From: an uncultured bacterium
GTDB lineage: Bacteria; Bacteroidota; Bacteroidia; Bacteroidales; Bacteroidaceae
Assembly: GCA_905216025.1 (NCBI GenBank)
Contig: CAJMSE010000019.1
Span: 1-64,000, forward strand
DNA length: 64,000 nt
Direction of reading: 5' to 3'
Numbering within the stretch: the first letter of the stretch is position 1; every line of letters starts with the position of its first letter. The notes under the pieces were generated by a model. It made no database searches, was not told the origin of the DNA, and saw nothing but the letters and a program-made list of their open reading frames with translations. The position numbers and the translations under genes were made by a program. Below, in pieces: positions 15,713 through 25,100 of this stretch.

Positions 15713-15789
15713 GATTGCTGATACCGTCGCCTTTTCTTGATAATACCATTGTATTTGATTGCTGATACCGTCGCCTTTTCTTGATAATA
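15713..15789. repeat. Direct repeat, 44-bp step
   Basis: GATTGCTGATACCGTCGCCT and the following 14 bases (TTTCTTGATAATA plus one variable base) occur at 15713 and again at 15757. The pair leads directly into element A4. Confidence 0.85.
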
Positions 15790-15799
15790 TCATCGCCTC

Positions 15800-15946
15800 G
15801 TAGGGCCATAATCTTGTTTTTGGCCGCAGCCCGCAAGGGCTTTTGGGTAGGGAAACAGAATGCCTTTGGCCATAGAACAGGTATATCATATCTGCCCGTG
15901 AATTAGCCCTTGCGGGCTGCGGACAAAGACAAGACCCTGTCCCTAC
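15800..15946 (-). repeat. Repeat family A, copy 4 (reversed)
   Basis: A 147-bp copy in inverted orientation: the GTAGGGCCATAATC end comes first and GTCCCTAC last. The arms GCAGCCCGCAAGGGCT and AGCCCTTGCGGGCTGC are perfectly paired. Confidence 0.88.
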
Positions 15947-15960
15947 GACGAGGATGATAT

Positions 15961-16003
15961 CCCTCCTCCCTTCTCCTCCCCTTGGGGGAGGTCGGGAGGG
16001 GCT
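15961..16003. repeat. Repeat family B, solo end
   Basis: Only the right terminus of element B is present: CTCCTCCCCTTGGGGGAGG followed by TCGGGAGGGGCTCC, with no TATGGGAG core. Confidence 0.7.
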
Positions 16004-16072
16004 CCCTTTGGACTTCTTAACAATCTTTAACGGGGGGGCGAAACGTTGATGTTTATTTAAATTACCTTTGCA

Positions 16073-16080
16073 TCCGATAC
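16073..16080 (+). promoter_or_regulatory. Promoter -7 box for BspA-like gene
   Basis: TACCTTTG, followed by a leader of about 65 nt to ATG 16151. No ideal -33 element is seen. Confidence 0.6.
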
Positions 16081-16150
16081 TAACCGTGCCGTGTCGGACG
16101 CTGTCTGCCCGGCTCTTTTATATGAACAAACAAATAAAAACGATAATGAT

Positions 16151-17716
16151 ATGAGATTAAGGACATTACTTATTGCCGCCATGTCGCTTATAGCCACGGC
16201 GATGACGGCACAGACAAAGACGGCATACGCCGTGTATTGCGGCGAAGGAGACACGCCGACATTGTATTTTCTGAACAGTGAAAAGGCGTTTAATGCCGAT
16301 GGCACTTACACCACAGGAGAGAAAATTACCGGTGTTTGGAGTGGAGCTCAAGTGACATCAAGTTCCACAAGCGGCAATCCGCAGTGGATAAATGTAGTTA
16401 AAGGCGCCCTTAAACGCGTTGTGTTTGAAAGCACTTTCGCGGAAGTAAGGCCTGTGAGTTGCTGTAATTGGTTTATGAAATGTTCTCTATTGGCGGAAAT
16501 ACAAGGCATCGAAAATCTGAAAACGGACAATGTGACGACCATGTCCGGCATGTTTTCCGATTGCAGCAGCCTTACGCAGCTTGATGTCAGCGGCTTCAAC
16601 ACAGAGAATGTGACGACCATGTCTAACATGTTCTACCTTTGCAGCGGCCTTACGCAGCTTGATGTCCGCGGCTTCGACACAGGCGAAGTTACGACCATGT
16701 CCGGCATGTTCTCCCGTTGTAGCGGTCTTACGCAGCTTGACCTCAGCGGCTTCAAGACAGAGAAGGTGACGAACATGGCCCTGATGTTTTCCGGTTGCAG
16801 CAGCCTTACGCAGCTCGATGTCATCGGCTTCAAGACAGGCGAAGTGAAGCTTATGAACGGCATGTTCAGCGGTTGCAGCGGCCTTACGCAGCTCGATCTC
16901 AGCAGTTTCACGACAGAAAAGCTATCGGATGTGAATGGAATATTTACGGGTTGCGGCAATTTGAAAGTGCTGGATATGCGCAATGCGAGCTTGGGTTATA
17001 ATATAGTGACGTGGTTTTCGGATTTTGCGAAGCGCGGAATGCTGCTCTATCTTAGCGATGTTACGGACTTCTCAGAAGATAATTTCGCGGAGAATTATGT
17101 CGTATTGCCCTCCGCCGGCACAACATCGTTTGCCCGTGAGTTCACAGCAAACAACATGTCGACAATATGTCTTCCCTTTGCCGTGGACGTGACGACGGTG
17201 GACGGAACGTTCTATAAATACAGCAAGATAGAGAACGACGAGGTGAAGTTTACGGCCGTTACCGGCAGCACGGAGGCAGGCACGCCGTATCTCTTCATGC
17301 CGAACACATCGGAAGTGACGGTGTTCACGGGCAATGCCACGCTTGACGGGCTGCCCACCGACGAGGGAAGAACCGAAGTTACGGGCCTTAACGGCGTGTA
17401 CGCCACAAAGAAATTCAGCGACAGCGAGGTGAGCTCGGGACTGTATTACGGATGGGCGAACGGCAAATTCTGGCGTGCCGGCACGGGCTCTTCGGTGAAA
17501 CAGAACCGCGCCTATCTGAAAATCGCCGAAACACAGGGCGTCAATCCCGCCCAATTTATGGTGAGACTCGACAACGGAGCGACAGCCGTAGACAACATAA
17601 CCGTGACCACCGCCGACCCCGCCGCACCCGTGTACAACCTCAACGGACAACGCGTCGGTGCCGGATACAAGGGAATTGTGATAAAGAACGGAAAGAAAGT
17701 GGGGCTCCCCAAATAA
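16151..17716 (+). CDS. BspA-like surface protein with DUF285 repeats
   Basis: A 521-residue secreted protein. The signal peptide LLIAAMSLIATAMTA is followed by about six 23-residue DUF285 repeats (TTMSGMF-x-C-S-x-L-T-QLD-x-x-GF-x-T) at about residues 120-270, giving a 69-bp DNA periodicity. Such repeats form surface solenoids in adhesins. A beta-rich domain follows, and the chain ends in a VYNLNGQRV...GIVIKNGKKV tail seen in other secreted proteins here, probably a sorting or C-terminal beta module. I chose ATG 16151 because the signal peptide begins there and the promoter is at 16073. A 58-residue peptide gene follows 11 bp later. Confidence 0.88.
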   Translation: MRLRTLLIAAMSLIATAMTAQTKTAYAVYCGEGDTPTLYFLNSEKAFNADGTYTTGEKITGVWSGAQVTSSSTSGNPQWINVVKGALKRVVFESTFAEVRPVSCCNWFMKCSLLAEIQGIENLKTDNVTTMSGMFSDCSSLTQLDVSGFNTENVTTMSNMFYLCSGLTQLDVRGFDTGEVTTMSGMFSRCSGLTQLDLSGFKTEKVTNMALMFSGCSSLTQLDVIGFKTGEVKLMNGMFSGCSGLTQLDLSSFTTEKLSDVNGIFTGCGNLKVLDMRNASLGYNIVTWFSDFAKRGMLLYLSDVTDFSEDNFAENYVVLPSAGTTSFAREFTANNMSTICLPFAVDVTTVDGTFYKYSKIENDEVKFTAVTGSTEAGTPYLFMPNTSEVTVFTGNATLDGLPTDEGRTEVTGLNGVYATKKFSDSEVSSGLYYGWANGKFWRAGTGSSVKQNRAYLKIAETQGVNPAQFMVRLDNGATAVDNITVTTADPAAPVYNLNGQRVGAGYKGIVIKNGKKVGLPK

Positions 17717-17727
17717 CTATTATTAAA

Positions 17728-17904
17728 ATGAAAAAGATATATAATAAACCGGAAACAGAGATACTGGATATTGAAATGCAGCAAATGATATGCATGAGTG
17801 AAGTGTCATATTCATTGAACCCGACGGAAGATGATGCCGCCGACGGAGCAACAGACTCCGCCGACGGTTGGGAATGGCCCACGTATGGCGGCGAGTTTGA
17901 GTAA
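17728..17904 (+). CDS. Short acidic peptide (58 aa), unknown
   Basis: A 58-residue product starting MKKIYNKPETEILDIEMQ, then a central MICMS and an acidic, Gly- and Trp-containing C-terminal half (DGWEWPTYGGEFE). It lacks a signal peptide. Short peptides of this general build, MKK-x-Y-x-x-P-x with a mid-chain Cys and an acidic Gly/Trp end, recur in Prevotella next to secreted-protein genes, from my general knowledge. The layout resembles a leader plus core, but no modification enzyme or transporter is nearby. It begins 11 bp after the BspA-like gene and is surely cotranscribed with it. The role is unknown. Confidence 0.7.
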   Translation: MKKIYNKPETEILDIEMQQMICMSEVSYSLNPTEDDAADGATDSADGWEWPTYGGEFE

Positions 17905-17962
17905 TACCGGCAACGCCTGACATACAAAAGAGGGCGTCTCAGAATAAGTTTTTTGCGCAAAA

Positions 17963-18108
17963 GTAGGGACAGAGTCTTGTCTTTGTCCGTAGCCCGCAAG
18001 GGCTTTCGGCTGGGAAATAGAATGCCTTTGGCCATAGAACAGGTATATCATATCTGCATGTGAATTAGCCCTTACGGGCTGCGGACAAAGACAAGACTCT
18101 GTCCCTAC
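17963..18108 (+). repeat. Repeat family A, copy 5
   Basis: A 146-bp copy with GTAGGGACAGAGTC and GACTCTGTCCCTAC ends, here perfectly complementary over at least 14 bp. The right flank ACCTCAATCCGGTCGCCAC matches, in reverse, the left flank of copy A3. The rest of the 17905-18402 gap holds decayed sequence, a terminator and a promoter. Confidence 0.9.
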
Positions 18109-18313
18109 ACCTCAATCCGGTCGCCACGGATTTTGCTCGCAAATGCAATCCGGCTGCCGCGGATTTCTATATAGCTCCGCATGGCTCCGCCGCACGGTGG
18201 CAAGGCCGTAGTTTATAAAAGCTGATCCATTTATAATTTATACCGCCGGGCACGGTAACGAATGGTATCGCCTTACCGACGAACAATCAGATATTTTGGC
18301 AGCGACGCTCTTT

Positions 18314-18348
18314 AGCCCCGGAAACCTTCGGCCGTTTCCGGGCTTTTT
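18314..18348 (+). terminator. Intrinsic terminator
   Basis: AGCCCCGGAAAC pairs with GTTTCCGGGCT (one bulged C) around a CTTCGGCC loop, followed by TTTTT. It lies just before the promoter of the next lipoprotein gene and would isolate it from upstream transcription. Confidence 0.7.
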
Positions 18349-18351
18349 CAT

Positions 18352-18359
18352 TACATTTG
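18352..18359 (+). promoter_or_regulatory. Promoter -7 box for lipoprotein gene
   Basis: TACATTTG matches TAnnTTTG and lies 43 bp before ATG 18403. Confidence 0.5.
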
Positions 18360-18402
18360 CAATGTAATAAAAAACAAAACAGATTTTAAAAAATTGCATT
18401 TT

Positions 18403-19020
18403 ATGAAGAAAGTAAAGTTTTTGGCAATGCTAATGTTTGCCATGTCTGCCTGTTTCGCCTTTACGGCTTGTAGTGACGACGATGATGATGATGGCGGCGG
18501 AAGCGGCGGAGGCAACGGTGTTTTCACGGTTACCGGCGGCACATCGAAGTCCGGATTGAACTATGGTACCTGGCATCTCGAGGATGCTGGAATGCAGAAT
18601 TCCTTTTACAGCATGGAGTTTTATACGTTTGACATCTACTCGGCACTTACGAATGGCGATTATGGAGCCATGAGTCGGGGATTTTCCGTAGTATATGTAG
18701 ACCTTTATCTGCCGGCCGGAACGCCGATATCCGGAACGTCGCTTCCCACCGGAGTGTTCTCTCCTGACAAATACCATGTATACAGCGCGTTGAATATATC
18801 GGCATCATCAGAGGGTTCAGAGGGTTCAAACCAGTATGAGAAGGTGTCCGGCACAGGAAACGGCAGTCTTGTCATAACGGAGAACGGCGGAAAGTATACT
18901 GTCAGCATAGCCAAAATGACGGTTGTGGATAACGAGGGCAGCAGCAATACCTTCTATCCGGCTTCGTTCTCGTTTACCGGCACGATGCGCCTGTTTGATC
19001 CCAACGAATTCGGAGAGTAA
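18403..19020 (+). CDS. Putative lipoprotein, unknown
   Basis: A 205-residue protein. The signal peptide ends in a lipobox (FTAC, Cys at about residue 23) followed by an acidic Asp/Ser run and a Gly-rich linker (GGGSGGG), the usual lipoprotein export pattern for Bacteroidota surface lipoproteins. The remaining 165 residues look like an all-beta domain. I do not recognise the family. I chose ATG 18403 over 18394 because the promoter and the Lys-Lys n-region fit better. A strong terminator follows at 19051. Confidence 0.7.
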   Translation: MKKVKFLAMLMFAMSACFAFTACSDDDDDDGGGSGGGNGVFTVTGGTSKSGLNYGTWHLEDAGMQNSFYSMEFYTFDIYSALTNGDYGAMSRGFSVVYVDLYLPAGTPISGTSLPTGVFSPDKYHVYSALNISASSEGSEGSNQYEKVSGTGNGSLVITENGGKYTVSIAKMTVVDNEGSSNTFYPASFSFTGTMRLFDPNEFGE

Positions 19021-19050
19021 CGGAGCGGCCAAGTTTACTTCGTAAAAGGA

Positions 19051-19097
19051 AGAGCCGTGTCAGTCCCGCTTGCGGGCGACACGGCTCTTTTCTTTTT
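19051..19097 (+). terminator. Intrinsic terminator of lipoprotein gene
   Basis: AGAGCCGTGTC (19051-19061) pairs perfectly with GACACGGCTCT (19078-19088), with an inner CCCGC/GCGGG pairing, followed by TTTCTTTTT. Confidence 0.8.
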
Positions 19098-19132
19098 CAT
19101 TAATGACTTACAGGCTTCCCTTTGCGATGCGT

Positions 19133-19278
19133 GTAGGGCCAGAGTCTTGTCTTTGGCCGCAGCCCGCAAGGGCTTTTGGCTGGGAAATATAATGCCTTTG
19201 GCCATAAAACAGGTATATCACATCTTCCCGTGACTTAGCCCTTGCGGGCTGCGGACAAAGACAAGACTCTGTCCCTAC
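19133..19278 (+). repeat. Repeat family A, copy 6
   Basis: A 146-bp copy with the standard ends. It lies between the lipoprotein terminator and the 3' end of the M6 protease gene, in a convergent gap. It is the last copy; none is seen from 19.3 to 64 kb. Confidence 0.9.
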
Positions 19279-19287
19279 TTGTGGCTA

Positions 19288-21999
19288 CTATTTAATCGCC
19301 TTCCCCTTTCCCGGCACTATGTAGATTCCTTTCCTGCCGTTGCTTTCCTTAACCTTCCGTCCGGAGAGGTCGTAGCATGCCTGCGGCGCTGTGCCGTCGC
19401 TGCTGACGGCCTGTATGGCGCTTCCTTTCGCGCCTGTAGTCACTACAAGTTCATCCGACGGCAGTGAGCGTTCGCCGCCCGACGTGGCGGTGATGCGCAG
19501 GCCGTAGGTCATCTCGGCGGTGAGGCCGGGGAATGTGAACGACTGCACGTTGCCTAAAGAGTAGCCGGTGAAGCCCTCCACGGGTATGCGCTCGGTGCCG
19601 AGGCATGAGGCCGTGACATCGTCGACGACGGCGAAACCGCTCTCGCGGCTGTAGCGGATGCGGATGCGGGCACACGGCTCGAGCTCTACCTGCTTCATGC
19701 CGCCGTCGGCATCGGGCACCACCGTGGCCGCCTCGGTCCATCCGCCGTCTGTGAGGCGGTCGATGCAGAGGCTTCCGTTGCCGTTTCTCAGGCGGCACCA
19801 GAACGACAGACCGCCGATGAGGCAGCCCGGATATTCAATCTCGAGACAGTCGCCGTCGGCCGACATGCGGAGCGACGGGGCGGCTTCGCCATAGTAGCCG
19901 CTGACGGAGTAAAACGACAAGCCCCCGGCGCTCCATAGCGACGGCATGCCCTCGGCACGGTCGTCGAAGCCGTAGCCGCGGCTCTCGGGCGTCTCGGCGC
20001 GCTTGTGGCGGTATAGATCGGCTATGTATCCGTCGGCCTCGCTGACGGCTTCCCATGAGGCAGAGAAGCCGTATTCCGACACTTCCGTCGCCTTCAGACC
20101 AGAGGGAATGACCTTTGCGAAGGCCAGCTTGAGCGTGGTGACGGTGACGGTCTGCGGCTCTGAGAGATGGCTGCCGAAGCCCGCCACGACGGTGACGCTA
20201 TACTCCGTGGCGGGGCGCAGACCCTTGACGTCGACCACGGCGACGTCGCTGAAGCGCGCCCCGTCGAGTCCCTCAAGCGGTGAGAGGCTGCCGCCGGCGG
20301 CGGTCTCGGCCACGGTGACGAGGTAATAGTCGGCGCAGCCGACGCCGCTCCACGTCATGGTGAAGCTGCTGTCGGCCACTGCGGAGGTGGTGACGGCTGC
20401 GGGCTGCGGTATGGCGACGTCGGAGCCGGCCAGCGTGAAGCGCACGGTGGCGTCGCGCTCGGTAATCTCGTCGAACGAGAGCAGCGTGGCGCCACCCCAC
20501 GTCTTGAGGTCATACTGCCTGATGTTGTCCGTGCCGGGGAACGGGTCGGCCTTGCGGGTGGCCGCATTCCTGATGCCGTCGGCAGCGATGATGTCCACCC
20601 GCTGGTGTGCGGGGATGGTGTTCACGGTGTTGTTCTCCCATGCCTCGCGGTCCATGTCGATGTGCCACACGAGCATGCCGTGGCCCGGCAGGTAGGTGTC
20701 CCAGCCCGTCTGCCGGCGGTTTTCGAAGATGAAATACTCGTTGTCGTTGCCCGGCACGCCGATGCGGAACGCGCGGCCGCACTCCTTGAGGTCGTCGAGC
20801 GGGCACACGCTGTCGGCCGTGACCGTCAGCTCGGTATATTCGAGCCAGCCCAGTTCGGCGCGCTCGAAGGCAGAGAAGACAGGCGGCGTGTTGCCGTCGT
20901 TGTTGTATGAGCCGGTCGACATCGTGTCCCACTCGCCCACGGTGAACGTGCGCGTGTCTTCAGAGTCGTAGTGGTCGGCCAGTCCGAGCACGTGGCCGAA
21001 CTCGTGCACGAACGTGCCGATGCCCGCCGGAATCTTCTCCGCGATGTCGAAGCGGCGCTCGTTGCTGCATGCGTAGTGGCTTATCTTCACCCCGTCGAGG
21101 GTGAGAGACTTGCCGAAGGCCTCAAGCTCGGCCGAGTGCGGCCATACGGCGTTTGTGGCGCCGGGGTCGTCGGCCTGTCCCGGTCCGGCGTAGAAGCAGT
21201 ATACGTTGTCCACGTAGCCGTCGCCGTCGGTGTCGAACTGCGAGAAGTCCGTCTCGCCGTCGATGGCCCGGCAGGCCTCGGTAATCATCTCCTGCGCGTT
21301 GGCGTCTCGGCTGGGGAAGTCGCCGCCGTAGTAGTCGGCATCGTGGCTGAGCTTCACCGGTCCCACGACGACGAAGTCGGGATCGAACTTGCCGCCGGAG
21401 CTGGCCAGGTAGAAGTCGCGTGCGCTGCCCGTCGCCCCGTTGCTGTGGGTGAATCCCTCCTCGTTGAGCATGCGGCTGTAGAAGTCGTGCGGGTCGCCGA
21501 CGGTGGTGAATCCGAGGTCGGCAAACTCGACGAGGATGACGAGGGTCTTGGCCTTTCCCACGGTGGGGAATCCCGTCAGCTTGATGCGCTGCGGGCCTCC
21601 GGCGCGGTTTCTCACGGCCGTCTTTCCGCCGTCTGCTGCCGTTTTCTTTCCGGCCATGGCAGCCTTCTCCACTGTCTTGATGTCCAGTGCGGCGAGATAG
21701 GCCGCCGCCTTGGCGTCGCGCCTGCCGGCGTCGGCCGCCGCCATGCCGCTGCCGCGGATGGAGCCGTCGGCCGCGAGGGCGGCATACTCGAAGTTTCCGG
21801 ATGCCGCGTTGTAGTAGAGCGGGAATCCGTCGGCGGTGCGGAGCATGTGGGCGTGCTCGTCGCCGCTCATCAGCACCGTGACGGTGGTGCCGTCGGCCTG
21901 GCGCATCAGCTTCGGCCGCGGGTCGGCCGGAACGGCCAGTGAGGCCTGTGCCGCAAGGAGAAGGGCGGCTACAGGCAGGATTGTTCTTTTCAGGTTCAT
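19288..21999 (-). CDS. Secreted M6-family metalloprotease
   Basis: A 903-residue extracellular zinc protease of the immune-inhibitor-A-like M6 group. The order is signal peptide (VAALLLAAQASLA), pro-region, catalytic domain with HEFGHVLGLADHYD near residues 331-344 (HExxH plus downstream Asp/His), a FDTDGDGYVDNVY Ca-binding type segment, then two Fn3-like domains and a jelly-roll-like region. The chain ends CYDLSGRKV...KGIYIVPGKG, the sorting-like tail shared with other secreted proteins here. Family members degrade host proteins. No promoter box is clear; short TAGCTAT inverted repeats lie upstream (22018-22055). Confidence 0.9.
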   Translation of the reverse strand: MNLKRTILPVAALLLAAQASLAVPADPRPKLMRQADGTTVTVLMSGDEHAHMLRTADGFPLYYNAASGNFEYAALAADGSIRGSGMAAADAGRRDAKAAAYLAALDIKTVEKAAMAGKKTAADGGKTAVRNRAGGPQRIKLTGFPTVGKAKTLVILVEFADLGFTTVGDPHDFYSRMLNEEGFTHSNGATGSARDFYLASSGGKFDPDFVVVGPVKLSHDADYYGGDFPSRDANAQEMITEACRAIDGETDFSQFDTDGDGYVDNVYCFYAGPGQADDPGATNAVWPHSAELEAFGKSLTLDGVKISHYACSNERRFDIAEKIPAGIGTFVHEFGHVLGLADHYDSEDTRTFTVGEWDTMSTGSYNNDGNTPPVFSAFERAELGWLEYTELTVTADSVCPLDDLKECGRAFRIGVPGNDNEYFIFENRRQTGWDTYLPGHGMLVWHIDMDREAWENNTVNTIPAHQRVDIIAADGIRNAATRKADPFPGTDNIRQYDLKTWGGATLLSFDEITERDATVRFTLAGSDVAIPQPAAVTTSAVADSSFTMTWSGVGCADYYLVTVAETAAGGSLSPLEGLDGARFSDVAVVDVKGLRPATEYSVTVVAGFGSHLSEPQTVTVTTLKLAFAKVIPSGLKATEVSEYGFSASWEAVSEADGYIADLYRHKRAETPESRGYGFDDRAEGMPSLWSAGGLSFYSVSGYYGEAAPSLRMSADGDCLEIEYPGCLIGGLSFWCRLRNGNGSLCIDRLTDGGWTEAATVVPDADGGMKQVELEPCARIRIRYSRESGFAVVDDVTASCLGTERIPVEGFTGYSLGNVQSFTFPGLTAEMTYGLRITATSGGERSLPSDELVVTTGAKGSAIQAVSSDGTAPQACYDLSGRKVKESNGRKGIYIVPGKGKAIK

Positions 22000-22064
22000 T
22001 GCTGTTTATGTTGTTAAAGTAGCTGTTTTGGCTATGATAGCTATTGTAGCTATGTATCAAAACA

Positions 22065-22119
22065 GGGCGGAAGCCGCTGCGTCGCTGCCTTACGGCATAC
22101 TCCGCTACAGCTTCCGCCC
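22065..22119 (-). terminator. Terminator of GLUG/Big protein gene
   Basis: GGGCGGAAGC (22065-22074) pairs perfectly with GCTTCCGCCC (22110-22119); the minus-strand 3' side continues with TGTTTTGAT. It sits 32 bp past the stop codon of the gene at 22151. Confidence 0.55.
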
Positions 22120-22150
22120 GATATATTTCCGGATGGGGAGTGTCATGATG

Positions 22151-25100
22151 TTATCTTATCACCATCTTGCTGGTGGCGGTGCGGCCTGCCGCATCGGTGG
22201 CTACGATGACGTAGATGCCGCTTCCGAGGCTTGCCACGTTGACGGTCTCTCCGGCAGCGCGTGTCTTGAGCTGTCCGGCAGCGGTGTAGACGGCGAGCTT
22301 CGAGGCGCCCTCGGCTGTGATGTTGAGGCCGGCGAGGCGGATGGTCATGTCACTGTTGGCTGCGCCGACGGCGGCGATACCGGTAGACAGGGCTGTGACG
22401 GCGCATGTGGCGGTCAGCGTTCCGGCAGTGGCGGTGATGACGGCGTCGCCCGGCTTCTTGCATGTCACCTGGATGGTGATGCTGTGCTCGCCCTCATCCA
22501 CAATCTCAGCCTCGGCCACGGAGTTGTCCGACGAGGTGACGTCGATGACGCTCGGGTCGGCTCCGTAGACGGTGGCGGTCAGCGTGGCGCTCGTGCCTTC
22601 GGTCAGTTTGATGGCCGTGTTGCTGAGCAGCAGCACGGTGGGAGTGTTCTCGAAGTAGAGCATCGGCAGCGTGCCGTTCTCTGCCCACGGCTCAGCGGCG
22701 TCTGTGCCGTATGCGAAGCCGATGGTCTTGAGGAAGTCTGTGGTCAGTTCGGCTGCCGTCTTGGTGGCACCCTCGGTGCTCGTGGCGTCGTTCTGCTCAA
22801 CGGTGGCGTCGTTCCATGTGATGCTGCTTGTGGCGTAGTTGTCTTTCAGACCTGGGTCTTTACGTGAAGACTCGCCTTCTTCAAGGCCTTCGTTAGCCAC
22901 GGTGTAGCCAGCGATGCGGTGCACGCTGTAGACGGCCGCGGGTGTTGCATCTTTCGGATATGTTATTTCCGATGTGACGATGTTGCCTGTGATGACGTCT
23001 GTGGTGTTGGCGTATGTCAGTTCGCCGACCACGCCGCCCACGGCGAGCTTGCCCCAGCGGGTGGCTGCGGTAGCCTCGATAGTTCCGCTGACGGTGTTGT
23101 TGGCTACGGTGCCGCGGTTAGAGTTTGAGCCGACGATGCCGCCGATGGTGTTCTCTGCCTTCAGGGCTACGTCTGCGCGGCAGTTGGTGACGGCTGCGTC
23201 GCGCTCGGTGGTTCCGGCGATGCCGCCGAGGATGCTGCCTGCGGTGTATGCGCCGGTGGCGGCAGAGGCAGTGATGGTGGAACCGGTGCGCGTGCGGCCG
23301 GCGATGCCGCCGACGCTCTCAGCCGTGGGTACGGCTATCGTTCCATCGAACGAACTCGACCGGATGTCGCTGTATGTCGTGGCCTGACCGACGAGTCCGC
23401 CCACGGCATCGGCCGTGCTGGCCGTGCCCTCGATGACGGCTCCGTAGACGTGCACGTTGGAGATGGAGTCTTTAGTGGCCTGACCGGCGAGCAGTCCGGC
23501 GTTGGTATTGCGCGGGTTGATGTTGAGTGTCGGGTTGACCATGTTGAGGTTCATGACCTTTGAATCGGTGGCGAGGTCCTTGAACAGACCTACGCGTGTG
23601 CTGTAGTCGTCGCTGATGACGAAGTTCAGCAGGGAGTGGCCGTCGCCGTCGAGCGTGCCGCCGAACGATGCTATCGGGCTCCAGGTCTTGGAATAGCCGG
23701 TCATGTCGATGTCGGCGGCAAGGCGGTAGTTAGCCTTGGGGTCGGCGGCAATCTGCATCATGTCGCCGAGGGTAGACACGAGGTAGGGGTCTTCGGCCGT
23801 TCCGGTGCCGCCCTTGCTGAACTTGGCGAGAGGCAGGGAGTAGAACTCGATGTCGAAGTTGTCGGTGGTACGGCTGGCATATCCCACGAGAATCTCGGGC
23901 TTGGTGGTGTTCTGGTCAAGGATTGCGACGGTGGAGATGTCTCTGTTGTCGTCTCCGCTGAGGCGCATGAGAACCTCGCCGTCCTCTCTCGTGATGTAGA
24001 ACACGTTGTCGAGCGTGGTTCCGGTGGCGCGCTTCTCCTTGGTGAGGAAGAACAGCTCGCGGCCGTCGTCGGTGTCGGCAAGATACGGGTTGAGACAGTT
24101 GTCGTTCAGGTTAGGCGTGAAGTACTGGTTGTTCTTGCCGAGATTCAGGTTCGTGAAGTGGTCGAGCGTGAGGTCGGGGTTGTACCATCCGATGCGGCCG
24201 ATGGTGTTGCCGTCGGCATCGCTGTCGGCGTAAGCCATCTTGAAGCAGTAGAGGTAAGAGTCGCCCTTGGGCACGCGGTTCATGTAAGAGGTGATCTGTT
24301 CGCCGTCGATGGCGGCGGGTATGTGTGCGCCCTTCTCGCACGAGGGCAGGTTTACCGTCTGGAGCGACTGCTCGTTGCCCACGGTCTGGAGGAATACCCA
24401 CTGGTCTTCCTGTCCCTTGAGGCTTGCAAGGGGGAACCACAGGTCGGTGACGTTGTCGCAGATGGTTTTCACAAGCTTGCCCTCGGAGTATACCTGGAAG
24501 TAGTACCGTGAGGCGTCGATGGAGCGGATGTAGTCGTACAGGGTGACTACGTAGTTCAGTTTGCCGTCTCCTGTGAAGTAGCCCTCGGAGAGATCGTCGG
24601 CGGAGAACATGCCGAATCCGCCGTAGGCAGGCCAGAACGCGTCGTCGGCCTGCGTGAGTGCGACGCCGAAGGAGTCGACGCGGTTGAAGTTACGGTCGTA
24701 TGTCTCGAAGACGTAGGAGTTGTCCTTTGCGGGTATCGGGTCGAGTGACGTGCCCGTGTCGGGGTCTAACTGGTAGCCTTCGGCCCACGGCTTGGCATAG
24801 TGTGTGATGACGTAGTAGGGCTTGCCGTTGATGTCATGGATGTGGAAGCACGGGCCTTCACAGTAGTTTATCAGTTCGAAGTCGACGTCGAGAGTCTTCT
24901 CAAGTTCGGGCGCATCGCCTCCCCAGCCTACCGGTTTGTAGATGTAGAACCGCACGAGGTCCTTTCCTTCCTCCTCAACATCTTTTGAGATGATGAGGCG
25001 CTGGTAGGTTTCCCATGAGCTGATGGCGGTCTCGGTGAAGTCGGCCATGCCCTCGTAGGCGTGCATCTTGCGGCCGTCGGCCAGTGAATATACGAACGTG

